Positions 10,583 to 21,092 of a stretch of 64,000 bases of DNA are shown here, one piece after another. Below the pieces are notes generated by a model. The model searched no databases. It saw only the letters and a list, made by a program, of their open reading frames with translations, and was not told the DNA's origin. This stretch comes from Syngnathus acus (taxonomy: Eukaryota; Chordata; Actinopteri; Syngnathiformes; Syngnathidae): positions 869,501 through 933,500 of the forward strand of contig NC_051106.1 of the NCBI RefSeq assembly GCF_901709675.1, given 5' to 3'. Position 1 is the first letter of the stretch. Every line of letters begins with the position of its first letter. The translations under genes were made by a program, and so were the position numbers.

Positions 10583-11470
10583 ACTTGTGATTTAATTTAC
10601 TGAACCAAGCTGTGTGTTTTTCAAGGCTCAGGAAACCCTTGCAGGTGTTTCAAGTTAATTAGACGATTCAAGTGATTAGTTGAATACCCTACTAGTTTAC
10701 TTTTTCATGATATTCTAATATTTTGAGATAGGATATTTGAGTTTTCTTAAGCTGTATGCCATAATCAGCAATATTAAAATAATAAAAGGCTTGCAATATT
10801 TCAGTTGATTTGTAATGAATCCAGAATGTATGACATTTTTGGTTTTTTAATTGCATTTCAGAAAATAAAGAACTTTATCACAATATTCTAATTTTCTGAG
10901 ACAGTCCTGTATATACTATATATACTATGTGTGTGTGTATGTATATATATAAAGGTTATTTGCCCGTGTCAAACATTATCAGCATGAATTAGCGATCGCT
11001 AGCAGCTTTTGCCCAGATTAGCATCAGTATGCAACGTCACCGCAGCGAGCACATTTTCACAATAGCCATTAGTCTTTAACATCATGCAGACTCGACTTGG
11101 CTAACGGTATTAGTACAGATTAGCATTAGCTAAGAGTGCTAGCCGACACCAGTGATAAATAATTGATTGTGATCAAAGTGGTGTGTTGACATCAGATTCC
11201 TCCACCCACAGATGGCAGCGTGACATGCACCTGCACGCGCACGCAGGGTCCAAATGAGGACATTTGGACTATAAAGGAAAGTCGTGCCATTGATTGAGAG
11301 TGCTGCCGAACGCTTCTCTCACTCTCTCGCTGCTTGCCACCTTCCTTCTGCAGATTACTGCATCGATCGCCCAACCTCATACGCGCAATGAAGATGAGGC
11401 CATCTTTTAACCATTCAGAACAGACTGTTTCAATGTTACTGTTGAGCTGCCTCGTAGTGACAAATGGAAA

Positions 11471-11471
<1 letters not shown>

Positions 11472-11536
<65 letters not shown>
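11472..11536. repeat. (TG)n microsatellite
   Basis: Pure TG run of about 65 bp. The open frames across it are repeat artefacts. Confidence 0.95.
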
Positions 11537-11538
<2 letters not shown>

Positions 11539-11965
11539 CCATGTGAAATGAATGGTAAAAGAAAAGGATGTGATGTATGCAAAAGGCACAAGTAAAGAAA
11601 TCAAGCCAGGACTAGCAGGTGTGATTAAAAGCAATTCAGGGAGAAGATGGGCGCACAAGATGAGGAAGAACCAAAGAAATGTCCTTGCCTTGCCCGATTC
11701 CGGCCGGGCGGAAGGTGAAGCCTCCAGAGCACAAACCTGATTTGAAAGCCCAACGGCGGATTTCAACCAGAACCATTTGGAAGTTGAAATCAGAGCAGGT
11801 CACGTACTTCCTGCATTCCTCTATTTCCTGTCTCGCTGAGGCACTTCCTGACGCTCGTCCCGCAAAGGTCAACTTTTGCGCCATCACTGCCAAGTCCAAA
11901 AGGCCAACTTGCTGCTGATTGGCGATAGAACGATCAGGATGAAGTTATTGATCGTTTGTGGGGGG

Positions 11966-12000
11966 TTAGGGTTAGGGTTAGGGGGGGGGGGGGGGGGGGG
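11966..12000. repeat. Short telomere-like repeat plus G20
   Basis: Three TTAGGG units (11966-11983) run into a stretch of 20 G residues ending at 12000. Able in principle to form G-quadruplexes. A further TTAGGG-like doublet occurs near 13005. Confidence 0.9.
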
Positions 12001-12438
12001 TTGCGGGCGGGAGGCCAGGCGAGCAGGGAGGGGGCGAGCGAGGTGAGAGCACAACAAAGTCAGAAAAGGCCAACGGTCAATAATGCCAAGATGGGGTTGA
12101 CACAGCGAGCAAGAGGACGCCAAAGCAAAAACACACTCATCATCACGTTACAAGCAACCAATCCGCCATCTCAATAGGTTCCAATGATGGATGGCGACCA
12201 GTAGATTGCTCTCCAAATGTACTTTGACTTTGGCCAGCGACTGGTCCGTTGTTAGTCGATGACAATTAACGCCTTTGAAACGCGCAAAGAAGAGGAAGCT
12301 TTGCTATCGCTCAACAATGAAAAGCAGCTTTTAGCGTTAGCTATGACCTGTGAAATATTGACAGGTCACATGACACCTGCTGGCTTGTTAAAGGTGTTGC
12401 CGCTCAAAGGCGCAAACTCAAGGATGGACGCCTTAAAC

Positions 12439-13109
12439 CAGGGGTTCTTAACCGGGGGTATCCATACCCCTTGGGGGTATGGGACCCAAATGCTGGGGGT
12501 ATGGGACTCGATCTCTCGTAATCAGGTATTTTTTTAGTATCTCTCGTTATTTTCTTCTATTTTGTACCTATTATTGTTCACAGGTTATTTTTTTTAGTTA
12601 TGCTCATGTTCTTGTTCACTGTCGTTATGCTTGTAAGTAGTTAAAATCTGACAATCTCAAATGAACGTAAAAATCTGCAGACCTAACGATTAATCTGTAG
12701 AGTTGGCAGCACTGACAGCACAGGCAGTGGGTGTTGTGGCCATCAGCTGAGCTCTGGCGGGACCACAAGCAGCATAACTGACCACAACATCGCTGTAGCG
12801 TCAAAAAGCCGTCCGCCCCCTCACCCACAACATTCATATTCACGCCTCACTCCCACACCACAGTAGTTATTTTGTCCTGCATCACACTCACTACACCACA
12901 ACACACCCATCCTCCCCTAAGGAAAATATTAACACAGAAGGAATAATAAGGCAAGTAAATATGAGGTCAAAAGCTCTTCTTTCTTCTTTCTTGCTCTTCT
13001 TTTTAGGGTTAGGGTTAATAATTATTTCAACAGTCAAGTGAAGGGGGTATGGTACCATATTGGACAATCCATTGGGGGTCTGGAATCATTCGAAGGTTAA
13101 GAACCCCTG
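12439..13109. mobile_element. hAT-type non-autonomous element (MITE)
   Basis: Terminal inverted repeats CAGGGGTTCTTAACC (12439-12453) and its exact inverse (13095-13109) are flanked by a perfect 8-bp duplication CCTTAAAC (12431-12438 and 13110-13117). These are the hallmarks of hAT transposition. The 671-bp body has no transposase and includes a TTAGGG-like doublet. Confidence 0.93.
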
Positions 13110-13363
13110 CCTTAAACGATCTCCTTCTTGTCGTCACATTAACCTCAGCATACCCTACCAAACGCATCCAAAACACTGAACGTCACTCTTGCGTTGCGTT
13201 TGTGTGTTCTTTGAAAACACACACACATTCAGACACTTAAATAGACACATCCTCCACCAAACACCCACACACATTTTCAGTGTCGTGTCTGTCTTGTCTT
13301 CAGGCACAATTAATGAGCCTTACATCATATTAGCGTAGCATATCGTGACTGTCATGCAGTGTC

Positions 13364-14107
13364 CAGGGCTGTGGACTCGGACTCGGGGACTCGGGCTCGG
13401 TCATTTTTTTGCCGGACTCGGACTCGGTGCTGATTTTGACCGAGTCCACCGAGTCCGACAATAAAAAAAATACGTTCAATTTTATTTTCATCATCCTGCT
13501 GAGAATCCGCGTAGGAATATTGTCCACAGCCCTGCTTGCTTGTTATGAAGACAAATTTAGTTGTTGCGTGCGCGCCCGCGCCTGCCTGCCTGCGTGCGTG
13601 CACGTACAAGACCCACAATGCCCCGCGCGCAGCCAAGATGGAAGAACCCGGGAGCAGCGAGAGAACAATGTTTTGCCTCTAGATTTGGGGGGCAAACGGA
13701 GCGTAAGTTACGATCAATGCGGCCACGTTGAGTTGCACTTAGGCTAATGTTTACATTATGTACCAATGTCAAGGACGATTATGTCACCCAGCTTATATCA
13801 TTGATGTGTTTCGATAGTTGTGGGGTCGTCACTAATTATTTGTGTTTAGATAAATGTCTGAGCTATAATGGTGTAATTAATGATTAAAACTTGAAAGTAT
13901 CTGTTTATTGTATTCGTTTATATGTTTAATAAAGACAAAGCCATCACAAAACTGTTGTAATTATTTAGATTTTGATCTAAATTAGCCTTGAATAAAGACT
14001 AAGCAGTCACATGAATTAACAGAAAAAATGGACAGCCGGACTCGGGCTCGTGGTCAAGAGGCCGGACTCGGACTCGGTGCAAAAATCCGACCGAGTCCAC
14101 AGCCCTG
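13364..14107. mobile_element. Probable hAT-like non-autonomous element
   Basis: Inverted ends CAGGGCTGTGGACTCGG and the inverse CCGAGTCCACAGCCCTG, followed inward by many GGACTC/CGGGCTC repeats at both ends. Length 744 bp. The 8 bp on each side do not match, so the duplication has decayed or class assignment is less certain. No transposase frame. Confidence 0.75.
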
Positions 14108-14860
14108 GTTTAAACAGTAAGAATGTACATGTTTGTGTGTATATCTACATGTAGAGTGTGTTGTGGTCATACAGCACAGGGAGTGTGTGTCTGTGGAGCC
14201 TGATTTAGACACAGACAAGGGAGTTGTAAAGCACTTTGCTAATCATCAGGATATCAAGCAGTGTATTGGGTACACAGTCTCGATATCACCTTTAAGATTA
14301 GCGAGAAAGTTAAACGGCCACACCGAATTGATGGATGCGGCGTGACGCTAGCCTAGCATTGACGTAGCGGCAGGAAGCGGACGTCCTGACGACTCATCAG
14401 TCACACGACTCACGCTAATCACCATTATTGATGATTAATGGTGAGAAGTGCCGATGCTAATATTTCACGCTATCGCATCCCCAAAAGATGACTCGGTCGA
14501 TGGGCTCGCACATATTTGGAAATCACTTCAAAAGCAAAATATCTGCATCTGTAAATGACAACTCATTCCCCTTAAGGATTGATTCTACTACCACAGATGA
14601 TCACAGGCAGAACTGCAAGTCCGCTCGCGAGAACCCATTGGGTTTGGGGCAGCATGGCTCATTCCCCTGAGAGGCCAGCGGCAGTGCTGTCGCGCTGGCA
14701 TCCAAATTGAGTCGTCGCACAAGGCGGCAAGTGGGTGTGCGGAGGAGGAGGAGGGCGTCGCCGGACGGCTAATGAGTCCAAAGCGGCGCTGTGCTCCATT
14801 TGTCTTCATTTGGCCTGACGGCCTTCATGCGTTTTGATTAGCCGAAGAGAGAGAGAGGGA

Positions 14861-14868
14861 AGAAAGAC

Positions 14869-14927
<59 letters not shown>

Positions 14928-14946
14928 CAGACAGAAAGAAAGAAAG
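14861..14946. repeat. (GAAA)n microsatellite
   Basis: About 20 tandem GAAA units. A long minus-strand frame across it is low-complexity. Confidence 0.95.
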
Positions 14947-16079
14947 TGGAGAAGAAATGACATTCCACCAAGGTGAAAGCACAACCAGACGTTTGAGTGA
15001 CGACACGTTTGAGGAAGCTTGATTTGGCCTTGTGACCTCACCAAACATGATACAACAATAACAAGGTGTCGCAAAAATTTTATGACAAATTGACAACAAA
15101 TAAGTGAAAGAGCGTCGCCACAGCAGCTTCCGTGGCAAAAGTCGCCAGGTGCTCTTTTTGGCAAAAAGCCGCCCCAAGCGCTGTGAAAAGTTGCTCCAAC
15201 CAAAAGTTGCTTCAGGCATTAAGGGCAACAATCCAGCGCCCCGGCAAGGACGAAACAAACAGCGCGAGAATGTCGGGGCACTCCACAACGCAACAAATCG
15301 GATGGACGCGGGCAACAGATTGCTGATAGGAGCCAAGCCATAAAGCCGACAACCCCGCCCCGCCCCTCCCCCTCCCTGCCCACCTCTGGGGAGCGCCCTT
15401 GCCAGCTGCTGCAGCACATAACAGCGGAGAGGATGAGAGTCACGGAGAGCCATTACAGATGGATGAAGGGCGACACACATTACTGAAGTGAAGGAAGGGG
15501 GGAGCGACAGAGAGAGAGAGACAGAGAGCGAGAGAGTACACACATGCACACACGCGCACGTACATCCCTTGTCGTTTCCTGGATGACAGTCGAAGCACAC
15601 CTCCTAATATCTTTCCTCAATTTAAGCAGCTTTCTGATGAGCATGTGGAGGAATTTGACACAGAAAAGGCTTGCTAGCAGAATCGTCATTTGCGCGGCCA
15701 AAGCAAAAAGCATCCAAACGAGGCGCACCAGCAAACCCACTCGGGGCACTTTGGCGCAAACGGCAATGACGCCCTGGAAAGGCAACGCTTGGTTGCCTTT
15801 TTATTTCATGATTTGAATTTGGCGCTCTTCAAAAATGCCACCAAAGGTTTGTGTTTAATTTTTTTTTCCTAAAAGGGGGAAATTGCTTGGATGTGGTGTC
15901 ACGTCTTAAAGAATAGTGATAAAAAATGAATAGCAAAAATCTCTGCATATGTGACTAAAAAAAAAATTTTTTTAAAAAGACTAGCATAGAAGTGTCTTTG
16001 GTCCGCGCCACGCCGCACACGCGTACAATCATGCCGGCGCGCTCACGAGCGTTGCCCCGCTCACCTACACGTAAATGTA

Positions 16080-16320
16080 AACGTCCATATATTAACCTTT
16101 ACGCACGAGGGACGGCGGCGGCCGTGTCTGCAAATTGGCCTCATTAATCGTTGGCCTAATTGATTGTGAGAAGTTTGGGGATGACATTTGAAGAACGCGA
16201 GCGAGGCAGCGTGATTGATCGTGTCCGAGCGCGGCGCTAATGAATGCCGGCCGCTCGCTTAGCGACGCGCTGAGCGGGGGAGATTAAACCCGGAGGCCAG
16301 ATGTCTTAATGAAGATGACA
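16080..16320. promoter_or_regulatory. Candidate conserved intronic enhancer
   Basis: A repeat-free block dense in homeodomain-type words: CATTAATCG, CCTAATTGATTG, TGATTGATCG, CTAATGAATG, AGATTAAAC and CTTAATGAAG. Vertebrate NPAS3 introns are known to be rich in conserved developmental enhancers. That this block is one is inference from composition only. Confidence 0.3.
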
Positions 16321-17519
16321 CCGACGGCGGAGGCGGTGTACACTAGCTTAGGTGCTAGCTGACCTGCCAGCTAACACACTAACTCACACGCTTGCTATCT
16401 GGTCATTGTCCATGAAGGCGCACCTCCGTCTCCTCATACAAGCTGTTGATGGCATTTGCCTCATGTTGTACTCTTAATGTCATTATTTGCGCAAATATGT
16501 CTGGAAATCGGCAGAATTGTCCAAAAACGATTCCCGTGAATGCTAAAATAGCATTTGTTGCTATGTTAAGTCCATGACCCCAGATGCTGGCTTCCGATTG
16601 GTCGATCACCGTCGGTTGGAGCAGCGAAATGCACAATAATCACAGATGGACACGGCGCAATGGAGCAGCCAGCGCCCGGCTACGAGGCAGCCATGTTGGC
16701 AGGGGCGACTTTCCCATCAAAGGCACCGAGAACAAACCGCAACTTGCTCGTTTCTCAAACTATCTTGTATTTTTTGTCAACGCCGGAGCGTAGCCTATGC
16801 TATCGATACAGGGCATCTTACCAAAAGCCCTCCCAAATATTTTGAGTCTTTCCGATAGGAGGCGAGCAGCAACATGGCGGCATCTTTGGCTGCCCAAAGA
16901 TGCATTAAGATACAAAAAGTGACGGAATGTGCTTGTTTGATATACAGTGCCATTCTCTTTGTCTTATGTTGCCAAATATGCTGTTCATCACGTGACGGTG
17001 GGCAATCAGCGCTACTGAACGTCGCAAATAAAAGACACCTCACACAAGACAAAAACACACGTTGCGGGTGTCACTTCCAAACGCGGTGGGGCTTCAATCA
17101 GGACTTCTTCACGGCGGGGTTGCCGCGGAAACTCTCGGGGGGGATCATGACGATATATTATGGGATGTCAAGCACATCGGGGGGATTAGAGCGAGGCGAC
17201 CGCGGCGCCCTCTGCTCGTCACGCCGCGCTCGTTCACCCGCTGTCGCTTCTGTTTGATCATGTGACCTGGTCACGCTGTCCGCTCTCGCTATCGTTGTCT
17301 GTTTGGTCAAAAAAGGGATTGGCTCCATCAAAAAAATGAATAAGGGTGGATTGCTGAAAGAGGAAAAACTGCAGCTCACAGCAAACATTCTTAGAACTGC
17401 GGTGACAAATTATAAACAAAGGTTTTTGGTCACAAGAAAAAAAAAAAGATGTTAAACACCTGGGTAAAATAAGCCGGCGATGGGGGGGAAATACTGCGAC
17501 GTTTGTGGGCCCTTCCTAC

Positions 17520-17602
17520 CTGCAGGATGTGGCTGCCCAGGTGCGGTTCAAAGATGTCCGAGGCCAACGCGCCGGGGGTCCTCCTCCTCTGGCCGCCGAT
17601 GG
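17520..17602 (-). CDS. npas3: NPAS3 exon, linker into PAS-A
   Basis: An 83-nt exon encoding IGGQRRRTPGALASD followed by IFEPHLGSHILQ, the segment joining the bHLH to the first PAS domain in NPAS3. The donor is CTGCAG then GTAGGAAGG at the low-coordinate end. The acceptor AG lies at 17603-17604 behind a TG-rich rather than T-rich tract. Two nucleotides complete the codon begun by the previous exon (25544-25788, which ends one base into a codon), and the exon ends in phase 0, so the junctions are consistent. NPAS3 is a nuclear bHLH-PAS transcription factor that pairs with ARNT-type partners in neural development. The following PAS exons are not in the window. Confidence 0.87.
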
Positions 17603-17787
17603 CTGCGCGCACACACCAGCACGCACGTGCAAACGCACATGCACACGCACGTACACACGGGGAGGGAGAAAGCACAGGACAGGACAGAAGAAGACCGGTG
17701 AGACTCGGACACATTGAAACAAGCAAAGCCGCACGCACAACGCACGCGCGCACGCACACACGTGTATGTATGTGCGCGCGCACGCAC

Positions 17788-17792
<5 letters not shown>

Positions 17793-17876
<84 letters not shown>
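17793..17876. repeat. (CA)n microsatellite
   Basis: CA run of about 84 bp, preceded by mixed CA/CG repeats, roughly 190 bp upstream (gene sense) of the NPAS3 exon acceptor. Confidence 0.95.
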
Positions 17877-17882
<6 letters not shown>

Positions 17883-18074
17883 GAGTCAGCCTGGCGTGAC
17901 AAACACACATTGCACAGGACAAGAGGAACCAGTGAGGTCGGGCAGCTTTTCAGGTTAGCCGCACGCTACGCTACGCTAATCACAATGAGCGGGACCATGC
18001 TAATGCCGCAGCGAGCTGGCGGAAGCTAATGGTGACATTTGCCCTGAAGTACACTCACTCGAGTCACTTCAGAG

Positions 18075-19305
18075 TAGGGATGGGCGATACCAATGATTTT
18101 GGATTCGATCCGATACCAAGTATTTCCTGCCCAAAACTACCCGATATCGATCCGATATCGATACCGGAAGTGTAATTTCCCGCCAAAAAACCCAATTTAA
18201 ATGCAGTGGCATGCTGCATCAATATTTTGTGCCTTACATGTGACTATTGACCTGCACATTTGTATACTACAGCAGGTGTTTCACTGCAAATGATACTTGC
18301 TCTTGGAGACTCATCTATTGAATTTTGTAGAAAAAAGTATTACGTCATGTACATGAATTATTAATCTTTTTAGAAAAACATTAATGGAAGATGCATATTA
18401 ATAGTATAACTTTAATTAAAAGGAGCTATTCTTTACTTTTCTCTCTCTCTGTTGTTAGGAAAAAGTTTTGTCTTTTAGTATATTGTAAAAAGAGACATGG
18501 TACCAACAGAGATACAGGGCTTAATCGTCATGAGCAGCAAAACTATCAATTTGTAAAGCCACTGGATACTTACATTTAATATTGTAATACTTTAGTGTTG
18601 TTTATAGGAAGTGGAGTTACAAATAAAACGTATGGCGTTCGACCACAAATTGAAAAGGGGAAAACTTTATTTATAGATGACGCAGTAATTATTGCTTCAA
18701 ATAGCACATCAACCACAAATGCTTACGATTTTTGGTTAGCACCTGATACCTGGATATGTCTTGCCTTTCTGAAACGCTGTAGCCTCGGTGTGGCTGCAGG
18801 GTTTTCCGTCGCTGCCTTAGTAGTGTCTGCGGCACGTTTCAACTGCAGCTCTTCACGAACCGTGGGGTGAATTTTACTTAAATGTTTTGTTAAGTTTGTG
18901 GTGTTGCCACAATATTTAATCGTTTTGTGACATATTTCACATCTTGCCTCGTTGTTATTAACTAAAATATAATACCTCCAAACCAGACTTCTCTTACGTT
19001 CGGACTGGGCCGCCGCCGTGGCCATGCTTGTTTGTGTTTGGATTGGAAAGGGGGGCGGAGGAGGAGGGCTTGGCTTGTGAGAAAAGGGGGCGGGAGCAGT
19101 GCAGAGCAGGACACGCCGGTGCAGCAGGCGGAAGGAAAAGTAGTGCTAGCATGAGTGCAAGTCGTCAAATTGGAGCAGAAAAAAATGAGGGAAAATATAA
19201 TTAAATAATTGTAAGTATCGATATTTTAGCTAGGGAGATCGATACTCAAAAATGAGCAGCCTGGATCGATATATCGATATTTTAGTATCGATCCGCCCAT
19301 CCCTA
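18075..19305. mobile_element. hAT transposon deletion derivative
   Basis: The ends read TAGGGATGGGCG at 18075 and the near inverse CCGCCCATCCCTA ending at 19305. They are flanked by a perfect 8-bp duplication CTTCAGAG (18067-18074 and 19306-19313). Length 1231 bp. Both subterminal regions are rich in ATCGATA words. A transposase first-exon remnant with a BED finger is inside; the catalytic part is gone. Confidence 0.95.
18723..19025 (-). pseudogene. BED zinc finger remnant of hAT transposase
   Basis: A 100-codon open frame starting MATAAAQSERKRSLVWRYY. It contains a BED-type finger with CEIC, about 14 residues later KHLSKIHP, giving the two Cys and two His ligands. BED fingers are the DNA-binding domains of hAT transposases and ZBED proteins. 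The frame stops after GANQKS with no dimerisation or catalytic region. It could encode a small DNA-binding protein if expressed, but nothing shows that it is. Confidence 0.8.
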
Positions 19306-19313
19306 CTTCAGAG

Positions 19314-20650
19314 CGAAAACGGGAAGTAGACCAACAGGAAGTCGAAGAAGGCGGTCGTGTGCAATAATTTGCATCGTGAGCAGACGGACGCGCGGGTGCC
19401 GAGACGGCGCGTGTGCGTCTTCGTGGCCCGAAGTGTTTGTGAGGTCCCCGCAGATCTCATTAGACCAAATCGAAACCCCCGCCCTCTCCCCCTTTTATTC
19501 CTGTGCCTTGAATCGCCAATCATGATGTCATCGGGCAGCTCATCGGGCAGCTCGTCCGAAAGCTCGTCCGAAAGCTCGTCCCCGCCACCGCCCGATGATG
19601 ATACCGGGTACACTTCACCTTCATCGTCGTCATCATTATCTTCATTCAAATAAAGGCGCACTAAGAGCACCGCCGAGACTTCAAAACAACAAAATAAAAG
19701 AAGGAAAAGTCCGCAAATGATAAAAGCCCCGCGGTCATGCTCTCAGCGCTGAGCAACAAGTGCGCGCGTGTTCAAACGTGTGTGTGTGTGTGTGCGCGCG
19801 CGCAAAACACAAAAACGACTGTTAATATTGCAAATGCATCATGCGTGCATGCATGTGCGCGGGTCACCAAGTCCGCTCAATGATGCATTTCAAAGTCAAA
19901 CAATAGGTAGTTGTTTTAATTGTCTTTTTTGAAAATGTGCATGCCCAAATACTCATAACCACACGCGCACACGCACTCATGCACGCACGCACACACGCAC
20001 GCATACACACGCACAATTGTCTGCTAACGTGGACATGATAAACCAACAGGATGCTTCCTTGCAAACTACTTGACAATCACATCCAATCTATGTTTTAGCT
20101 TGCAGTCTCAAATAAATAAAAAAAAACACCAACAATAATAACTCCCAGTGCGCATGTGTGTGCGTGTGTGCGTGCTCGCGATAAGCTATCTGATACAGTA
20201 GAACTATGATGTATGATGCCCATCCCGGGGCTCAGGCACAGCTCTCTCTCACACACACACACGCGCACACACTCCACGAGTGATTTCGAGTTGATAAGCG
20301 TGCAATAAAAGCTGGTCCACACTGAAAAGTTTACAATCTGCTTCATTGTGTACGTTGTTGAAGGTCAAAAAAGTCAAAGGAGGGCTAAAAGGAAAGTCGA
20401 AACTTTGGACACAAGTGCTGGCGCGTACACACATACGCAGGCTTTTTACAACTTCCCTAATGAGCTTGCTTGGGAGGAAAGGCGAGTTTATTGATGCCAA
20501 ATGTGCGTAAAGATGCAATCGTGTGACAAGAGTGAGAAATGACGTTTGTTTTTTTTGGGGGGGCAGTGTTCATTTCCCTTCCGGAGGGAGAAGCCTGTCT
20601 GTGTTGTCACTGTCTTTTCACGAAGTTTCTTTTCTGGGTTTTTGCTTTGA
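19314..20650. other. NPAS3 intron, no gene seen
   Basis: Contains short CA/CG-rich tracts (19770-19860, 19960-20020, 20150-20280) and a small serine-rich open frame near 19500-19650 that looks repeat-driven (repeated TCGTCCGAAAGC words). No supported gene. Confidence 0.5.
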
Positions 20651-20663
20651 AAGATGAAATACA

Positions 20664-21079
20664 GATGCACTGGTTAGCACGTCCGCCTCACAGTTAGGAG
20701 GGCGCGGGTTCAATTCCACCTCCGGCCCTCCCTGTGTGGAGATTGTATGTTCTCCCCGTGCCCACGTGGGTTTTCTCCGGGCACTCCGGTTTCCTCCCAC
20801 ATCCCAAAAACATGCTTGGTAGGCCAATTGAGCACTCCAAATTGCTCCTGGGTGTGAGAAGCGAGTGCAGATGGTTGTTCGTTTCTGTGTGCCCTGCCAT
20901 TGGCTGGCAACCAGTTCAGGGTGTTCCCCGCCTACTGCTCGATGACTACTGGGATAGGCTCCAGCACGCCCGTGACCCCCGTGGGGACAAAGCGGTACAG
21001 AAAATGGATGGATGGATGGATGGATGGATGGATGGATGGATGGATGGATGGATGGATGGATGGATGGATGGATGGATGG
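20664..21079 (+). mobile_element. tRNA-derived SINE with GGAT tail
   Basis: The A-box-like TGGTTAGCACGTCC is at 20671 and the B box GGTTCAATTC at 20707-20716. A conserved fish SINE body follows, with a (GGAT)n tail of about 75 bp. A 13-bp target-site duplication AAGATGAAATACA brackets it (20651-20663 and 21080-21092), as expected for LINE-mediated insertion. The GGAT tail suggests mobilisation by an RTE-type LINE, which is inference. Confidence 0.88.
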
Positions 21080-21092
21080 AAGATGAAATACA

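Larger units (their letters stand above)
6035..10910 (-). mobile_element. Tc1-like transposon split by a Rex3 insertion
   Basis: Same family as the 4797 element, in reverse orientation. Its left terminal-repeat fragment is 6035-6112. The element resumes at about 9476 and ends with GAGACAGTCCTG at about 10909 before TA-rich DNA. The 3.36 kb between is Rex3. The outermost ~75 bp of the left end is missing where it is fused to the neighbouring copy. Confidence 0.88.
10911..12430. other. NPAS3 intron, no gene seen
   Basis: Unannotated intronic DNA with a TG microsatellite and a G-rich telomere-like tract listed separately. No conserved frame was recognised on either strand. Confidence 0.5.
14108..17519. 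other. NPAS3 intron, no exon found
   Basis: Intronic DNA downstream of the exon ending at 17520. I searched for the next PAS exon and saw none. Holds a GAAA microsatellite, an inverted repeat at 14420-14443 and an ATTA-rich block at 16080-16320, listed separately. Confidence 0.5.

Noticed and set aside
11966-12000. Telomere or chromosome-fusion point
   Set aside because: Only three TTAGGG units next to a G run; too short to indicate a fusion or chromosome end.
14806-15600. 264-codon minus-strand frame
   Set aside because: Crosses the GAAA repeat and a CTCTC tract; low-complexity ends and no domain.
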